Shown: positions 1-6,059 of the stretch, piece by piece | How the letters are laid out: each line of letters begins with the position of its first letter | Position numbering within the stretch: position 1 is the first letter of the stretch | Source of the DNA: Gemmatimonadota bacterium | Lineage (GTDB): Bacteria > Gemmatimonadota > Gemmatimonadetes > Gemmatimonadales > GWC2-71-9 | Assembly (NCBI GenBank): GCA_003221075.1 | Contig: QHUF01000125.1 | Span: 1 to 8,281 of the forward strand | Length of the DNA: 8,281 nt | Direction: 5' to 3' | Program-made: the position numbers and the translations under genes | Notes under the pieces: model-generated | The model's input: only the letters and a program-made list of their open reading frames with translations | Database searches by the model: none | What the model was told of the DNA's origin: nothing

Positions 1-410
1 AGAACGGGGTTCTTGTTGACGATCGCGTGCGCGGTGACGGTATAGGTCGGATCGGTCGTGGCGTCACTCGCGACGAGATTGAGCGTCAAGGTTGCGCTCG
101 AGACCGTAGATCCCGCCGGGATGCTCGCAAGATCGAACTTCATCAGAATGGCATTGGCCGGCTTCGCATCTGGCCAGGTATAGAGATTGAGCTGCGTTTC
201 CGTCGCATGGCTGGCGGCATCGATGCCGAGATACGTGTCCCCAGTTGGATGGATCACGGCGGTGGATGCTGTCTCAGCCAGGATTGCGCCCGAGAGGGGA
301 GTAGAAGGCGCGGTGGGGCGGTCGTCGCGGCAGGCGTGCAGCAGAACGGTGCCGATGGCGAACACCGCGAGAGTTGGGACGAGTGTGTGTAAGAACCGCG
401 ACCGATGCAT
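1..410 (-). CDS. DNRLRE-domain lipoprotein, 5' part (runs off left edge)
   Basis: Only the first 136 codons are present; the 3' end lies beyond base 1. The ATG at 410-408 is preceded by a strong GAGGAG Shine-Dalgarno (417-422) with 6-nt spacing, which fixes the start. Residues 7-26 form a hydrophobic export signal ending in LLHAC, a lipobox-like site with Cys27 as the likely lipidated residue. A polar Pro/Thr/Ala linker follows (28-50). From about residue 53 the sequence matches the start of a DNRLRE domain: an Asp-Thr-Tyr segment at 58-60, a Leu-rich strand at 74-77, then LMKFDLASIPAGSTV (89-103) and an alternating Leu/Thr strand. In the family this domain is a beta-sandwich found in secreted, often multi-domain surface proteins, sometimes with carbohydrate-active modules. 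The ligand cannot be told from this fragment. It lies 175 bp downstream of the oxidase operon on the same strand and is probably a separate unit. The domain call is fairly secure; the role is unknown. Confidence 0.8.
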   Translation of the reverse strand, partial: MHRSRFLHTLVPTLAVFAIGTVLLHACRDDRPTAPSTPLSGAILAETASTAVIHPTGDTYLGIDAASHATETQLNLYTWPDAKPANAILMKFDLASIPAGSTVSSATLTLNLVASDATTDPTYTVTAHAIVNKNPV

Positions 411-416
411 GAGCGG

Positions 417-422
417 CTCCTC
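417..422 (-). promoter_or_regulatory. Shine-Dalgarno of the DNRLRE lipoprotein gene
   Basis: GAGGAG on the minus strand, 6 nt before the ATG at 410. This decides the start of a gene that is cut by the window edge. Confidence 0.7.
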
Positions 423-469
423 GACGGGTCGGCCAGCGCAGCGGGTCAGCGCGGCCTAGCGCCTGCATC

Positions 470-510
470 CCCCGGGCCACCGGGGAGAACCTCGCCGGTC
501 GAAGAACCGG
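470..510 (-). other. Two adjacent GC-rich hairpins in the leader of the DNRLRE gene
   Basis: In the 175-bp gap between ctaG and the DNRLRE lipoprotein gene, two inverted repeats sit side by side. One is 495-510 (5-bp stem CCGGT/ACCGG with a 6-nt loop), which could extend outward through the CTC at 491-493 and the G-run at 512-516. The other is 470-485 (6-bp stem CCCCGG/CCGGGG with a 4-nt loop). Neither is followed by a T-run on either strand, so neither is a standard intrinsic terminator. They could be a structured 5' leader, or a Rho-dependent or pausing end of the oxidase transcript. I recognise no known riboswitch class here. Confidence 0.4.
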
Positions 511-523
511 AGGGGGGCACCGT

Positions 524-532
524 GTTGTATCA
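524..532 (-). promoter_or_regulatory. Possible extended -10 promoter for the DNRLRE gene
   Basis: The minus strand reads TGATACAAC, which fits an extended -10 (TG, one base, then a hexamer matching TATAAT at 4 of 6). No convincing -35 lies 16-18 nt upstream. Transcription would begin near 517 and give a leader of roughly 107 nt containing both hairpins. This is a weak call on a short motif in GC-rich DNA. Confidence 0.25.
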
Positions 533-585
533 GCGCCGCTGCTGTGGGGCGTCCGCCACGTCGCGAACCCGTGAGCTCCTGGGGC

Positions 586-1437
586 CTAATCCCTCCGAGT
601 CCCGAGCCCCGAGTACCGAGCCCCGTAGGCAGCTTCCGGTACTTGCGTTTCAGCATCCGATCTCTGGTCCCACACCGAGTATCGGAACCAGATCACGGTC
701 ATAACAATCCATAGCATCAGCCCGCCCAACACCCACATCAGAAGCCCGCCAATTTGCTGATCGTCCAGCGGCGACAATCCACCGACTCGCGGGGCGGCCG
801 AATAGAACGGATAGAGCACCGCACCTGAAAGCGTAATCAGCGCCCCGGTGATCGACATGGGAATGCCCAGCAGGAAGAGGTAGAGCATCTGCAACAGGTG
901 CGGGATCCGCGGCAGCTCGGGCACGGGTGAGAGCACCGGCCACCACATGATCACCGCCGTGGCAAGAAAGACGACGTGCTGCACGATGTGGAGGTTGTGA
1001 TGGCGCAGCGCAGCCTCGTAGAGACTCGGCACGTGCCAGATCACGATCGGACCCGTGAACACCAGCGCGGCCGCGAGCGGCCGGGTGAGGACTCGACCCA
1101 GGGTCATCACCCACCGCGGGCGCAGCAAGGGCCGGACGACATGCGCCGGCGTGCCGTAGAGCAGCAGCGGCGGAAACACTAGCGTCAGCAGCAAGTGCTG
1201 CCCCATGTGCGCGCTGAACAGGTACGTATCGGAGAGATTGTGCAGCGGCCCGTTCAAGGCAACGAACAACACCAGCAGCGCACCGGCGAAACTTGCAACG
1301 TGCCGACGTGCCGACGTGAGACCGCCTAAAAAGACGTAGAGCCCGCCCAGGAGAGCGAGCCCCGCCGCCACGCTCAAGTGAACATTCCACCGATCCCATG
1401 TCAGCGGAACGTCCACTGTCCAATGATCAATGATCAT
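586..1437 (-). CDS. ctaG: Cytochrome c oxidase assembly factor CtaG (caa3_CtaG family)
   Basis: A 283-residue polytopic membrane protein of the Caa3_CtaG family (the Bacillus-type CtaG, unrelated to mitochondrial Cox11). It is required for assembly or copper loading of caa3 oxidase; the exact mechanism is not settled. About seven hydrophobic segments are visible. Family-typical elements are YLFSAHMGQHLLL (72-84, His77 and His81), the WH pair at 134-135, the HIVQH pair (His150, His154) and PLDDQQIGGLLMW (223-235), so conserved histidines plausible for metal binding are intact. It is the last gene of the oxidase operon, 26 nt after coxD. The ATG at 1437 lies inside a 7-bp repeat array, and residues 1-8 are repeat-encoded. 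A GTG at codon 8 (1416-1414) is an alternative start, but it has no better ribosome site. The last 12 residues (from Gly272) derive mainly from another heptamer array, and residues 41-47 from an 8-bp tandem. Confidence 0.92.
   Translation of the reverse strand: MIIDHWTVDVPLTWDRWNVHLSVAAGLALLGGLYVFLGGLTSARRHVASFAGALLVLFVALNGPLHNLSDTYLFSAHMGQHLLLTLVFPPLLLYGTPAHVVRPLLRPRWVMTLGRVLTRPLAAALVFTGPIVIWHVPSLYEAALRHHNLHIVQHVVFLATAVIMWWPVLSPVPELPRIPHLLQMLYLFLLGIPMSITGALITLSGAVLYPFYSAAPRVGGLSPLDDQQIGGLLMWVLGGLMLWIVMTVIWFRYSVWDQRSDAETQVPEAAYGARYSGLGTRRD
597..624 (-). repeat. Heptamer tandem array at the 3' end of ctaG
   Basis: Four 7-bp units in register on the minus strand: GGGGCTC (624-618), GGTACTC (617-611), GGGGCTC (610-604) and GGGACTC (603-597). 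Equivalently, two 14-bp units differing at one base. The array is in frame with ctaG and encodes most of its C-terminal tail, ending 8 nt before the stop codon. Confidence 0.8.
1299..1317. repeat. 8-bp tandem repeat inside ctaG
   Basis: CGTGCCGA occurs at 1299-1306 and again at 1307-1314, and the next three bases begin a third copy. In ctaG it encodes residues 41-47 (Thr-Ser-Ala-Arg-Arg-His-Val), in the polar loop between the first two hydrophobic segments. Eight is not a multiple of three, so any change of one unit would break the frame. Confidence 0.7.
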
Positions 1438-1461
1438 TGATCATTCTTCATTGATCATTCG
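1413..1461. repeat. Heptamer array spanning the ctaG start and the coxD-ctaG gap
   Basis: Seven consecutive 7-bp units on the plus strand, all of the form YCAnTnn: CCACTGT (1413), CCAATGA (1420), TCAATGA (1427), TCATTGA (1434), TCATTCT (1441), TCATTGA (1448) and TCATTCG (1455). TCAATGA and TCATTGA are reverse complements, so the array also has inverted symmetry around 1433/1434. It is AT-rich compared with its surroundings. It contains the ctaG ATG (1437-1435) and supplies the first eight or so codons. Confidence 0.85.
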
Positions 1462-1463
1462 GT

Positions 1464-1766
1464 TCAGGTTCCGGTCCGCAGCCGCACCGTTCCGTAGAAG
1501 ATGAAGAGCAGACTGACGATCACGGCCAGCGCCAGGAGCAGCGGTCCGCCGAACAGGAAGGTGAAGAAGCGGTTGTCGAACTTGAGGTGCATGTAGAACA
1601 TCACCACGAGCGCGAACTTCACCGCCGACAACACGAGCAACACCGGGACGAGCACGCCCTGGAACGCCGGCACATAGAACACGCCCACCTCGATAAGCGT
1701 GATCATCACGAGGATCAAGGCAACCCGGAGATACGTGCCCGTCGTCGCGTGTGCCTGCTCGCTCAT
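1464..1766 (-). CDS. coxD: Cytochrome c oxidase subunit IV (prokaryotic COX4 family)
   Basis: A 100-residue protein with three hydrophobic segments (about 13-33, 37-58 and 70-92), the usual size and topology of the small bacterial subunit IV (COX4_pro, called CtaF or CoxD). The second segment ends in the family-typical VKFALVVMFYMHLKFD (49-64), with Met-His-Leu before the short loop to the third helix. It has no catalytic role; in relatives it stabilises the core subunits. The ATG at 1766-1764 has a purine-rich ribosome site (minus-strand GGAAGGGTGG, immediately upstream), and the gene begins 19 nt after the coxC stop. It is the fourth oxidase subunit gene in this operon, between coxC and ctaG. 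The family call is secure; the symbol follows gene order and could equally be ctaF. Confidence 0.9.
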   Translation of the reverse strand: MSEQAHATTGTYLRVALILVMITLIEVGVFYVPAFQGVLVPVLLVLSAVKFALVVMFYMHLKFDNRFFTFLFGGPLLLALAVIVSLLFIFYGTVRLRTGT

Positions 1767-1785
1767 TCCACCCTTCCCTTTCGCC

Positions 1786-2382
1786 TCATTGAATCAAGTA
1801 GACGACCGTGAAGATCACGATCCACACGACGTCCACGAAATGCCAGTACAGTCCGGTGATCTCGACGGTGAGCGCGTTGCCGGGCCCGAGCTTCCCGCGC
1901 AGAGCCTGGATCCATAGCGTCAGTAGCCAGATCACGCCGACGGTCACGTGCGCGCCGTGCGTTCCCGTCAACACGTAGAACGTCGACCCGAACAGATTCG
2001 TCGTCAGGCCGAGTCCTTCGTGCACGAAGTGGCTGAACTCCCAGAATTGCCCGCCCAGAAAGACGAGGCCCAGGAGCGCCGTGATCAGCAGCCAGAGCTT
2101 GCCCCGTTTCATGTCGCCGCGCTGGACCGCGGCGAGCGCAAGCACCATCGCGAGACTCGACATGAGCAGGTCGAATGTGCTGAACGACGTGAACGGGATG
2201 TTCAGAATCTCGTGCGGGTACGGCCCGACGAGGCTTCTGCCTTTGTAGACGAGGTACGTCGCGATCAGCGAGCCGAAGAGCAGGCATTCCGACCCGATGA
2301 AGGCCCAGAACGCCATCTTGCGGCTGTCGACCCCCATGCTCGTCCGGTGCGCCTCGTGCGCGTGCGTGGATCCGTGGGTCAT
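1786..2382 (-). CDS. coxC: Cytochrome c oxidase subunit III
   Basis: A 198-residue membrane subunit of the haem-copper oxidase, with five hydrophobic helices: the shorter bacterial form that lacks the first two helices of mitochondrial COX3. Family marks are FIGSECLLFG (28-37, Glu32), THGAHVTVGVIW (141-152, His142 and His145) and the C-terminal ITGLYWHFVDVVWIVIF (175-191). The N-terminus is His-rich (His3, 7, 9, 12), which is common in such subunits and might bind metal, though nothing here shows that. Subunit III contains no redox cofactor; in relatives it keeps the proton-uptake path of subunit I working and protects against turnover inactivation. Its ATG (2382-2380) follows the coxA TAG with no intervening base. 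No strong Shine-Dalgarno is visible, which suggests re-initiation by ribosomes finishing coxA. Confidence 0.95.
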   Translation of the reverse strand: MTHGSTHAHEAHRTSMGVDSRKMAFWAFIGSECLLFGSLIATYLVYKGRSLVGPYPHEILNIPFTSFSTFDLLMSSLAMVLALAAVQRGDMKRGKLWLLITALLGLVFLGGQFWEFSHFVHEGLGLTTNLFGSTFYVLTGTHGAHVTVGVIWLLTLWIQALRGKLGPGNALTVEITGLYWHFVDVVWIVIFTVVYLIQ

Positions 2383-4176
2383 CTACATCTCGAAGGGCTC
2401 ATAGGCCCAGCGGTAGATCCCGACGATCACGACGCCCGCGCCGGCGAGAACGATGGGGATCAGGTGAGCGAGCGCACCGATCGCAATGATGGGGAGGCCG
2501 AACGCCGTGATCATCGGCCACCAGGAACCGCCCGGCACGTGAATCGGCGCGGGCGGCCGATCGGGCAGCGGCGTCATCGGCGGGTGGCGCTCCGTCTGCC
2601 ACAGCGGAAGACGGCTCGTCACAGTGGGAATCACGGTGAAGTTGTAAACCGGTGGGGGCGAAGGAATCGCCCACTCGAGCGTTGCGCCGTCCCACGGATT
2701 GGCGGGCGCGTTCGCCGGCCGCCAGCGCGTGCGCAGCAGATTCCAGAAAAAGATGAGCGTCGCGATCCCGATGAGAAAAGCGCCGACGGTCGAGAGCTGA
2801 TTGAATCGGGCGACGCCCAAATCGGCGGAGTAGGTGTAAATCCGGCGCGGCATGCCGAGCAGGCCGGAGAAGTGCATCGGGAAGAACGCCAGGTTCATCC
2901 CGATCAGCGTGAGCCAGAAGTGAACCTTGCCCAGCGACTCCGACAGAAGCCGGCCGGTCATCTTCGGCCACCAATAATAGATCCCCGCGAACAGTCCCAG
3001 GATCGTCCCGCCGAACAGGACGTAATGGATGTGCGCAACCACGTAATACGTGTCGGTCTGCTGCAGATCCGACGGCGCAGAGGCATGCGTCACGCCCGAC
3101 AGCCCGCCGATGATGAACATCGCGATGAAGCCCACCGCGAACAGCAACGACGTCGTAAACCGGATCTGCCCTCCCCAGAGCGTGGCGATCCAGTTGAAGA
3201 TCTTCACACCCGTGGGGATAGCGATCAGCATGGTCGTGCCGGCGAACACGGAGTCGGCGATCGGGCCCAACCCGGTGGAAAACATGTGGTGGCTCCACAC
3301 GCTCCAGCCGAGGAACGCGATCACCACGCCCGAATACACGACGACGGTGTAGCCGAACAACGGCTTTTTCGAGAACGTCGGCAACACCTCGGACACGATG
3401 CCCATCGCCGGCAGAATGAGGATGTAGACCTCGGGGTGGCCAAACATCCAGAAGAGGTGCTGCCACAGAATCGGATCGCCACCGCCCGACGGCAGGAAGA
3501 AGTGTGTGCCGAAGAAGCGGTCGAACATCAGCAAGACGAGCGCAACCGTGATCACCGGGAACGCCGTGATGACGAGGAACTGCGTGACGAGCGTCATCCA
3601 GGTGAATACCGGCAGGCGCAGCATCCGCATGCCCGGCGCGCGCATGTTGAGAATCGTCACGACGAAGTTGAAGCCCGCGGCGAGTGAAGCGATCCCGAGG
3701 ATCTGCAGGCCGAGGAGCCAGAAATCGACGTTCGGTCCCGGGGAAAACTGCCGGGACGTGAGATTGGCGTACCCGAACCAGCCGGCATCGGGCGCGACGG
3801 ACAGCCGGTCCGCACCGAACAGCGGCCCGGCGATGAAGCTGGCATTCAGGAACAGGCCCCCCAGCAGAAACACCCAGTAGCTGAACGCATTCAGACGCGG
3901 AAACGCGACGTCGCGCGCCCCGATCTGCAGCGGAATGATGAAGTTGAAGAACGCGGCCGACAGCGGCATGAGCGCGAGGAACACCATCGTCGTGCCGTGC
4001 ATCGTAAACAGCTGATTGAAGGTCTCGGCGCTCACGCCGAGCCCACCGTCCGGGCGCACCAGCTGCGCGCGGATGATGAGCGCCTCCAGCCCGCCGATCA
4101 GGAAAAAGCCGAACGCGGTCCAGAAATAGAGCAAGCCGATGCGCTTGTGGTCGGTGGTCGTCAGCCAGCGCTTCAT
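2383..4176 (-). CDS. coxA: Cytochrome c oxidase subunit I (A1-type haem-copper oxidase)
   Basis: The 597-residue catalytic subunit, which reduces O2 to water at a haem a3-CuB centre and pumps protons. All metal ligands are present: His60 and His384 (haem a), His382 (haem a3), and His247, His296 and His297 (CuB), with Tyr251 positioned for the His-Tyr cross-link. D-channel residues Asn78, Asp89 and Asn96 and the Glu249 of GHPEVY mark it as A1-type. The K-channel Thr322 and Lys325 are also there. The propionate-side Arg pair is 444-445. After the PPPVYNF segment (about 510) comes a C-terminal extension with two more hydrophobic helices, as in Bacillus-type CtaD. One oddity: Thr374 precedes Asp375 where many relatives have the His of the Mg site (HDTYY). 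The ATG overlaps the coxB stop by 4 nt (ATGA), indicating translational coupling. Product call is certain. Confidence 0.98.
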   Translation of the reverse strand: MKRWLTTTDHKRIGLLYFWTAFGFFLIGGLEALIIRAQLVRPDGGLGVSAETFNQLFTMHGTTMVFLALMPLSAAFFNFIIPLQIGARDVAFPRLNAFSYWVFLLGGLFLNASFIAGPLFGADRLSVAPDAGWFGYANLTSRQFSPGPNVDFWLLGLQILGIASLAAGFNFVVTILNMRAPGMRMLRLPVFTWMTLVTQFLVITAFPVITVALVLLMFDRFFGTHFFLPSGGGDPILWQHLFWMFGHPEVYILILPAMGIVSEVLPTFSKKPLFGYTVVVYSGVVIAFLGWSVWSHHMFSTGLGPIADSVFAGTTMLIAIPTGVKIFNWIATLWGGQIRFTTSLLFAVGFIAMFIIGGLSGVTHASAPSDLQQTDTYYVVAHIHYVLFGGTILGLFAGIYYWWPKMTGRLLSESLGKVHFWLTLIGMNLAFFPMHFSGLLGMPRRIYTYSADLGVARFNQLSTVGAFLIGIATLIFFWNLLRTRWRPANAPANPWDGATLEWAIPSPPPVYNFTVIPTVTSRLPLWQTERHPPMTPLPDRPPAPIHVPGGSWWPMITAFGLPIIAIGALAHLIPIVLAGAGVVIVGIYRWAYEPFEM

Positions 4177-5156
4177 TTCAGGCTCTGGAGATAGGCGACC
4201 AGCGCGTCGAGATCCTGGGGCGACACGTTCTGCGGCGGCATCGAGGCACCCGGCTTCAGCGACGGCGCGTTCAGGATCCAGCGGTGCAGCGTCTCGGTGG
4301 TATTGGGGAACAACGCCCCCGCGATGGTGGCCCGGCCCCCCACGTGGCTCAGATCAGGGCCCACCTTGCCCTGCGCAACGCCGGCGATCGTATGGCAGCC
4401 GATGCAGGCGCTGCGCCGGAAGACCCGCTCCCCGGCTTCGGCGGGCGAGCCCTTTGCCGGCGTGGCCGGCGCCGCACGCTGCTGATCGACCCACCGCTGG
4501 AACGCGGAGTCCGACTCCACGAAGACTCTGAGCCGCATGTTGGCGTGCGAGGCGCCGCAGAACTCCGCGCACTGGCCCCAGTATTCGCCCGTCGAGTCGG
4601 CGCGGAAGGCGATGCGATTGGTACGTCCCTGAATCAGATCGCGTTTTCCTCCCAGTCGCGGCACCCAGAAGCTGTGGATCACGTCCGCCGACGTCATGTC
4701 GACCTGAATCGCAGTTCGCACCGGCAGGTGGAGCTCGTTGTACGCGCTGATGTTTAGGGTCGGGTAGCGGTATTCCCACCACCATTGGTGGCCGATGACT
4801 TCGACGCGCAGCGCCCCCTCCGGAGCGTGGCCCGACGTCGCGAAAATCGCGCGCATCGTCGGGACGGCGATGAAGACGAGGATCAGAGCGGGTGCGAGCG
4901 TCCACCCGATCTCGAGCGCCGTGTGGCCGTGCACGGGTTTGGGGTGAGCGGCCCCGGGTCGCGCGCGAAACCGCGCGATCGCGATCAGCAGCAGCATCTC
5001 GACGAACACAAAGACGGCGACGGCCCACCAAAAGATGTTCGTGAAGAGCCCGGCGAGCTCGGTGCTGAAATCGGATCGAGGAGCGAACACCGACTGCGGG
5101 AATTGCCCGCTGCACGCGGTGAGAAAGAGCAGGAGGAGGGCGAGTACTAACCGCAC
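4173..5156 (-). CDS. coxB: Cytochrome c oxidase subunit II with fused cytochrome c (caa3 type)
   Basis: A 327-residue subunit that accepts electrons and passes them to subunit I. The signal peptide ends in the lipobox LTAC (12-15), so Cys15 is probably lipidated. Two membrane helices follow (about 41-62 and 84-101). The cupredoxin domain holds the family motif QWWWEYRY (124-131) and a complete CuA site: His161, Cys196, Glu198, Cys200, His204 and Met207. A short Ala/Pro linker (228-240) leads to a class I cytochrome c domain with CIGCH (251-255) and a likely axial Met306 in ASMPP. The fusion defines a caa3 oxidase, which carries its own cytochrome c. The start is GTG (5156-5154). No Shine-Dalgarno precedes it, but the lipobox spacing from this start is ideal, and a promoter-like pair sits exactly upstream. 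It is the first subunit gene of the operon. Confidence 0.96.
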   Translation of the reverse strand: MRLVLALLLLFLTACSGQFPQSVFAPRSDFSTELAGLFTNIFWWAVAVFVFVEMLLLIAIARFRARPGAAHPKPVHGHTALEIGWTLAPALILVFIAVPTMRAIFATSGHAPEGALRVEVIGHQWWWEYRYPTLNISAYNELHLPVRTAIQVDMTSADVIHSFWVPRLGGKRDLIQGRTNRIAFRADSTGEYWGQCAEFCGASHANMRLRVFVESDSAFQRWVDQQRAAPATPAKGSPAEAGERVFRRSACIGCHTIAGVAQGKVGPDLSHVGGRATIAGALFPNTTETLHRWILNAPSLKPGASMPPQNVSPQDLDALVAYLQSLK

Positions 5157-5162
5157 GGCGTC

Positions 5163-5191
5163 AAAGTAGACGGAGCCCGGCAGCGCGTCAA
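5163..5191 (-). promoter_or_regulatory. Candidate coxB promoter, possibly giving a leaderless mRNA
   Basis: The minus strand shows TTGACG (5191-5186, 5 of 6 to the -35 consensus), a 17-nt spacer, then TACTTT (5168-5163, 3 of 6 to the -10). Six bases later is the coxB GTG at 5156, about where transcription would start. This would explain the missing Shine-Dalgarno. The -35 lies within a 12-bp palindrome (5184-5195). The -10 match is poor, so this is tentative. Confidence 0.35.
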
Positions 5192-5195
5192 CGCG
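5184..5195. promoter_or_regulatory. 12-bp palindrome upstream of coxB
   Basis: CGCGT (5184-5188), CA, then ACGCG (5191-5195): a dyad of 5-bp arms overlapping the candidate coxB -35. It could be an operator, but short GC-rich dyads are common by chance in DNA of this composition. Confidence 0.25.
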
Positions 5196-5196
5196 A

Positions 5197-5901
5197 CTAG
5201 TTCGGCGGCGCGACGCCGGGAATCCCCGGCATCTCGACCGGTGTCTCCGTGATCGATGACTTGGCGTCCGTGCCCTGCGCGCCCAACTCCATCACCCCGC
5301 CGTCTTTCAAGACCGATTTCACCATCGCGAATTGCAGATCCGGCTGCACCCAGACCTCGGACACCATCCCCGACGCCGTGTTGCGCAGGTGGAGCGCGCG
5401 GATCTCTCCGACCGGGGTCGCGACCAACTCCCACGCCACGACGTCCATCGCCTGACACTGACGCGCGAGATCTGCCGCCATGTTCATCCCGGGAGAAGAG
5501 TTGACCATCTGGATCATCTGCGGAGGCATCTTCATCGCGGGCTGCTGCCCGCTCTTCATCACGATGCTGCGCACGTTGCCCGCCCCCAGCCCTGGCACGA
5601 GCATCTGCAGGATCATCTTGTCCCGGGGCCGCTTGGGATCGGTGAGCGAGACTTCGTACCAGTAATACGTCGTGCCCTCCTGCGGCTCCTTGCCGACGAC
5701 TGCCATGCGCATCGTGGTGCCGTTCGACCGGCCACCAGTCCAGTTGTAGCTCGCCCAGCTTCCCACGGGGGGGGTGCGGTTTTGGATCTGGGCGCAGATT
5801 CGATCCTTGTCGTTTGCCGCTTGACCGGCGGCCGGGCGGCCGGGGACAGACACGGCAAGGGCAAGCGAGAGAGCGACAATACCGACGCGTGGATGATTCA
5901 T
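5197..5901 (-). CDS. Secreted Met-rich protein of unknown function upstream of coxB
   Basis: A 234-residue protein I do not recognise. The ATG at 5901-5899 is chosen because GGGAG (5909-5913) lies 7 nt upstream and a clean signal peptide follows (hydrophobic 7-20, likely cleavage after AAGQA near residue 28). The open frame extends upstream to 6021, but that stretch is antisense to the tRNA and has no ribosome site. The mature part is soluble, with no further membrane helix. It has a WASYNW segment (49-54) and a TTYYWYEV strand (77-84), suggesting a beta-rich fold perhaps like periplasmic lipid- or ligand-binding proteins; that is a guess. Residues 115-152 contain eight Met, including MKMPPQM (123-129) and GMNM (138-141). 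Two Cys are present (36, 149). The stop is 40 nt before coxB on the same strand, so it may share the oxidase transcript. Met clusters beside an oxidase operon could hint at copper handling, without direct support. Confidence 0.8.
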   Translation of the reverse strand: MNHPRVGIVALSLALAVSVPGRPAAGQAANDKDRICAQIQNRTPPVGSWASYNWTGGRSNGTTMRMAVVGKEPQEGTTYYWYEVSLTDPKRPRDKMILQMLVPGLGAGNVRSIVMKSGQQPAMKMPPQMIQMVNSSPGMNMAADLARQCQAMDVVAWELVATPVGEIRALHLRNTASGMVSEVWVQPDLQFAMVKSVLKDGGVMELGAQGTDAKSSITETPVEMPGIPGVAPPN

Positions 5902-5908
5902 CTGCAAG

Positions 5909-5913
5909 CTCCC
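5909..5913 (-). promoter_or_regulatory. Shine-Dalgarno that sets the start of the Met-rich protein
   Basis: GGGAG on the minus strand, 7 nt before the ATG at 5901. It supports this start over one at 6021, which would run antisense through the tRNA gene. Confidence 0.65.
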
Positions 5914-5928
5914 AAAGGCATTGAAGGG

Positions 5929-5957
5929 ACGACAACGGGACCTGGGAAAGATACATT
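5929..5957 (+). promoter_or_regulatory. Candidate promoter of tRNA-Leu
   Basis: ACGACA (5929-5934, 4 of 6 to the -35 consensus), a 17-nt spacer, then TACATT (5952-5957, 4 of 6 to the -10). The start would fall near 5964, about 6 nt before the mature tRNA. Spacing is good and the hexamers are modest. It lies in the 68-bp divergent gap, which must also hold the start of transcription for the Met-rich gene on the other strand. Confidence 0.4.
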
Positions 5958-5969
5958 TCGCGGACGCTA

Positions 5970-6051
5970 GCGACCGTGGCGGAATTGGCAGACGCGCCAG
6001 CCTTAGGAGCTGGTGGGGCAACCCGTGGGGGTTCGAGTCCCTCCGGTCGCA
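5970..6051 (+). tRNA. tRNA-Leu (anticodon TAG)
   Basis: An 82-nt class II tRNA. The acceptor GCGACCG (5970-5976) pairs with CGGTCGC (6044-6050), followed by discriminator A (6051) as expected for leucine. The anticodon stem CCAGC/GCTGG encloses loop CTTAGGA, giving anticodon TAG, which reads CUA codons (and other CUN by wobble). A long variable arm with a GGG-CAA-CCC hairpin follows, as leucine tRNAs have. The T-loop TTCGAGT sits on a five-pair stem with one G-T. CCA is not encoded; the next bases are TCG, so it must be added after transcription. The tig gene follows 73 nt downstream on the same strand. Confidence 0.97.
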
Positions 6052-6059
6052 TCGAAACC

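Noticed and set aside
27..392. Plus-strand frames at the left edge
   Set aside because: The minus strand here encodes a lipoprotein with a ribosome site, signal peptide and DNRLRE domain, which explains the region.
470..510. A known riboswitch such as c-di-GMP or cobalamin
   Set aside because: I could not match the conserved core bases of those classes; only two simple hairpins are visible.
1413..1461. A CRISPR array
   Set aside because: The units are 7 bp with no spacers and no cas genes are nearby.
1948..3687. A 579-codon open frame on the plus strand
   Set aside because: It lies antisense to coxA and coxC, which are certain. Its product is a low-complexity Arg/Glu/His-rich string with no recognisable motif, as expected of a mirror frame in high-GC DNA.
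5902..6021. An N-terminal extension of the Met-rich protein to an ATG at 6021
   Set aside because: The extension would be antisense to the tRNA, has no ribosome site, and would bury the signal peptide 40 residues inside.
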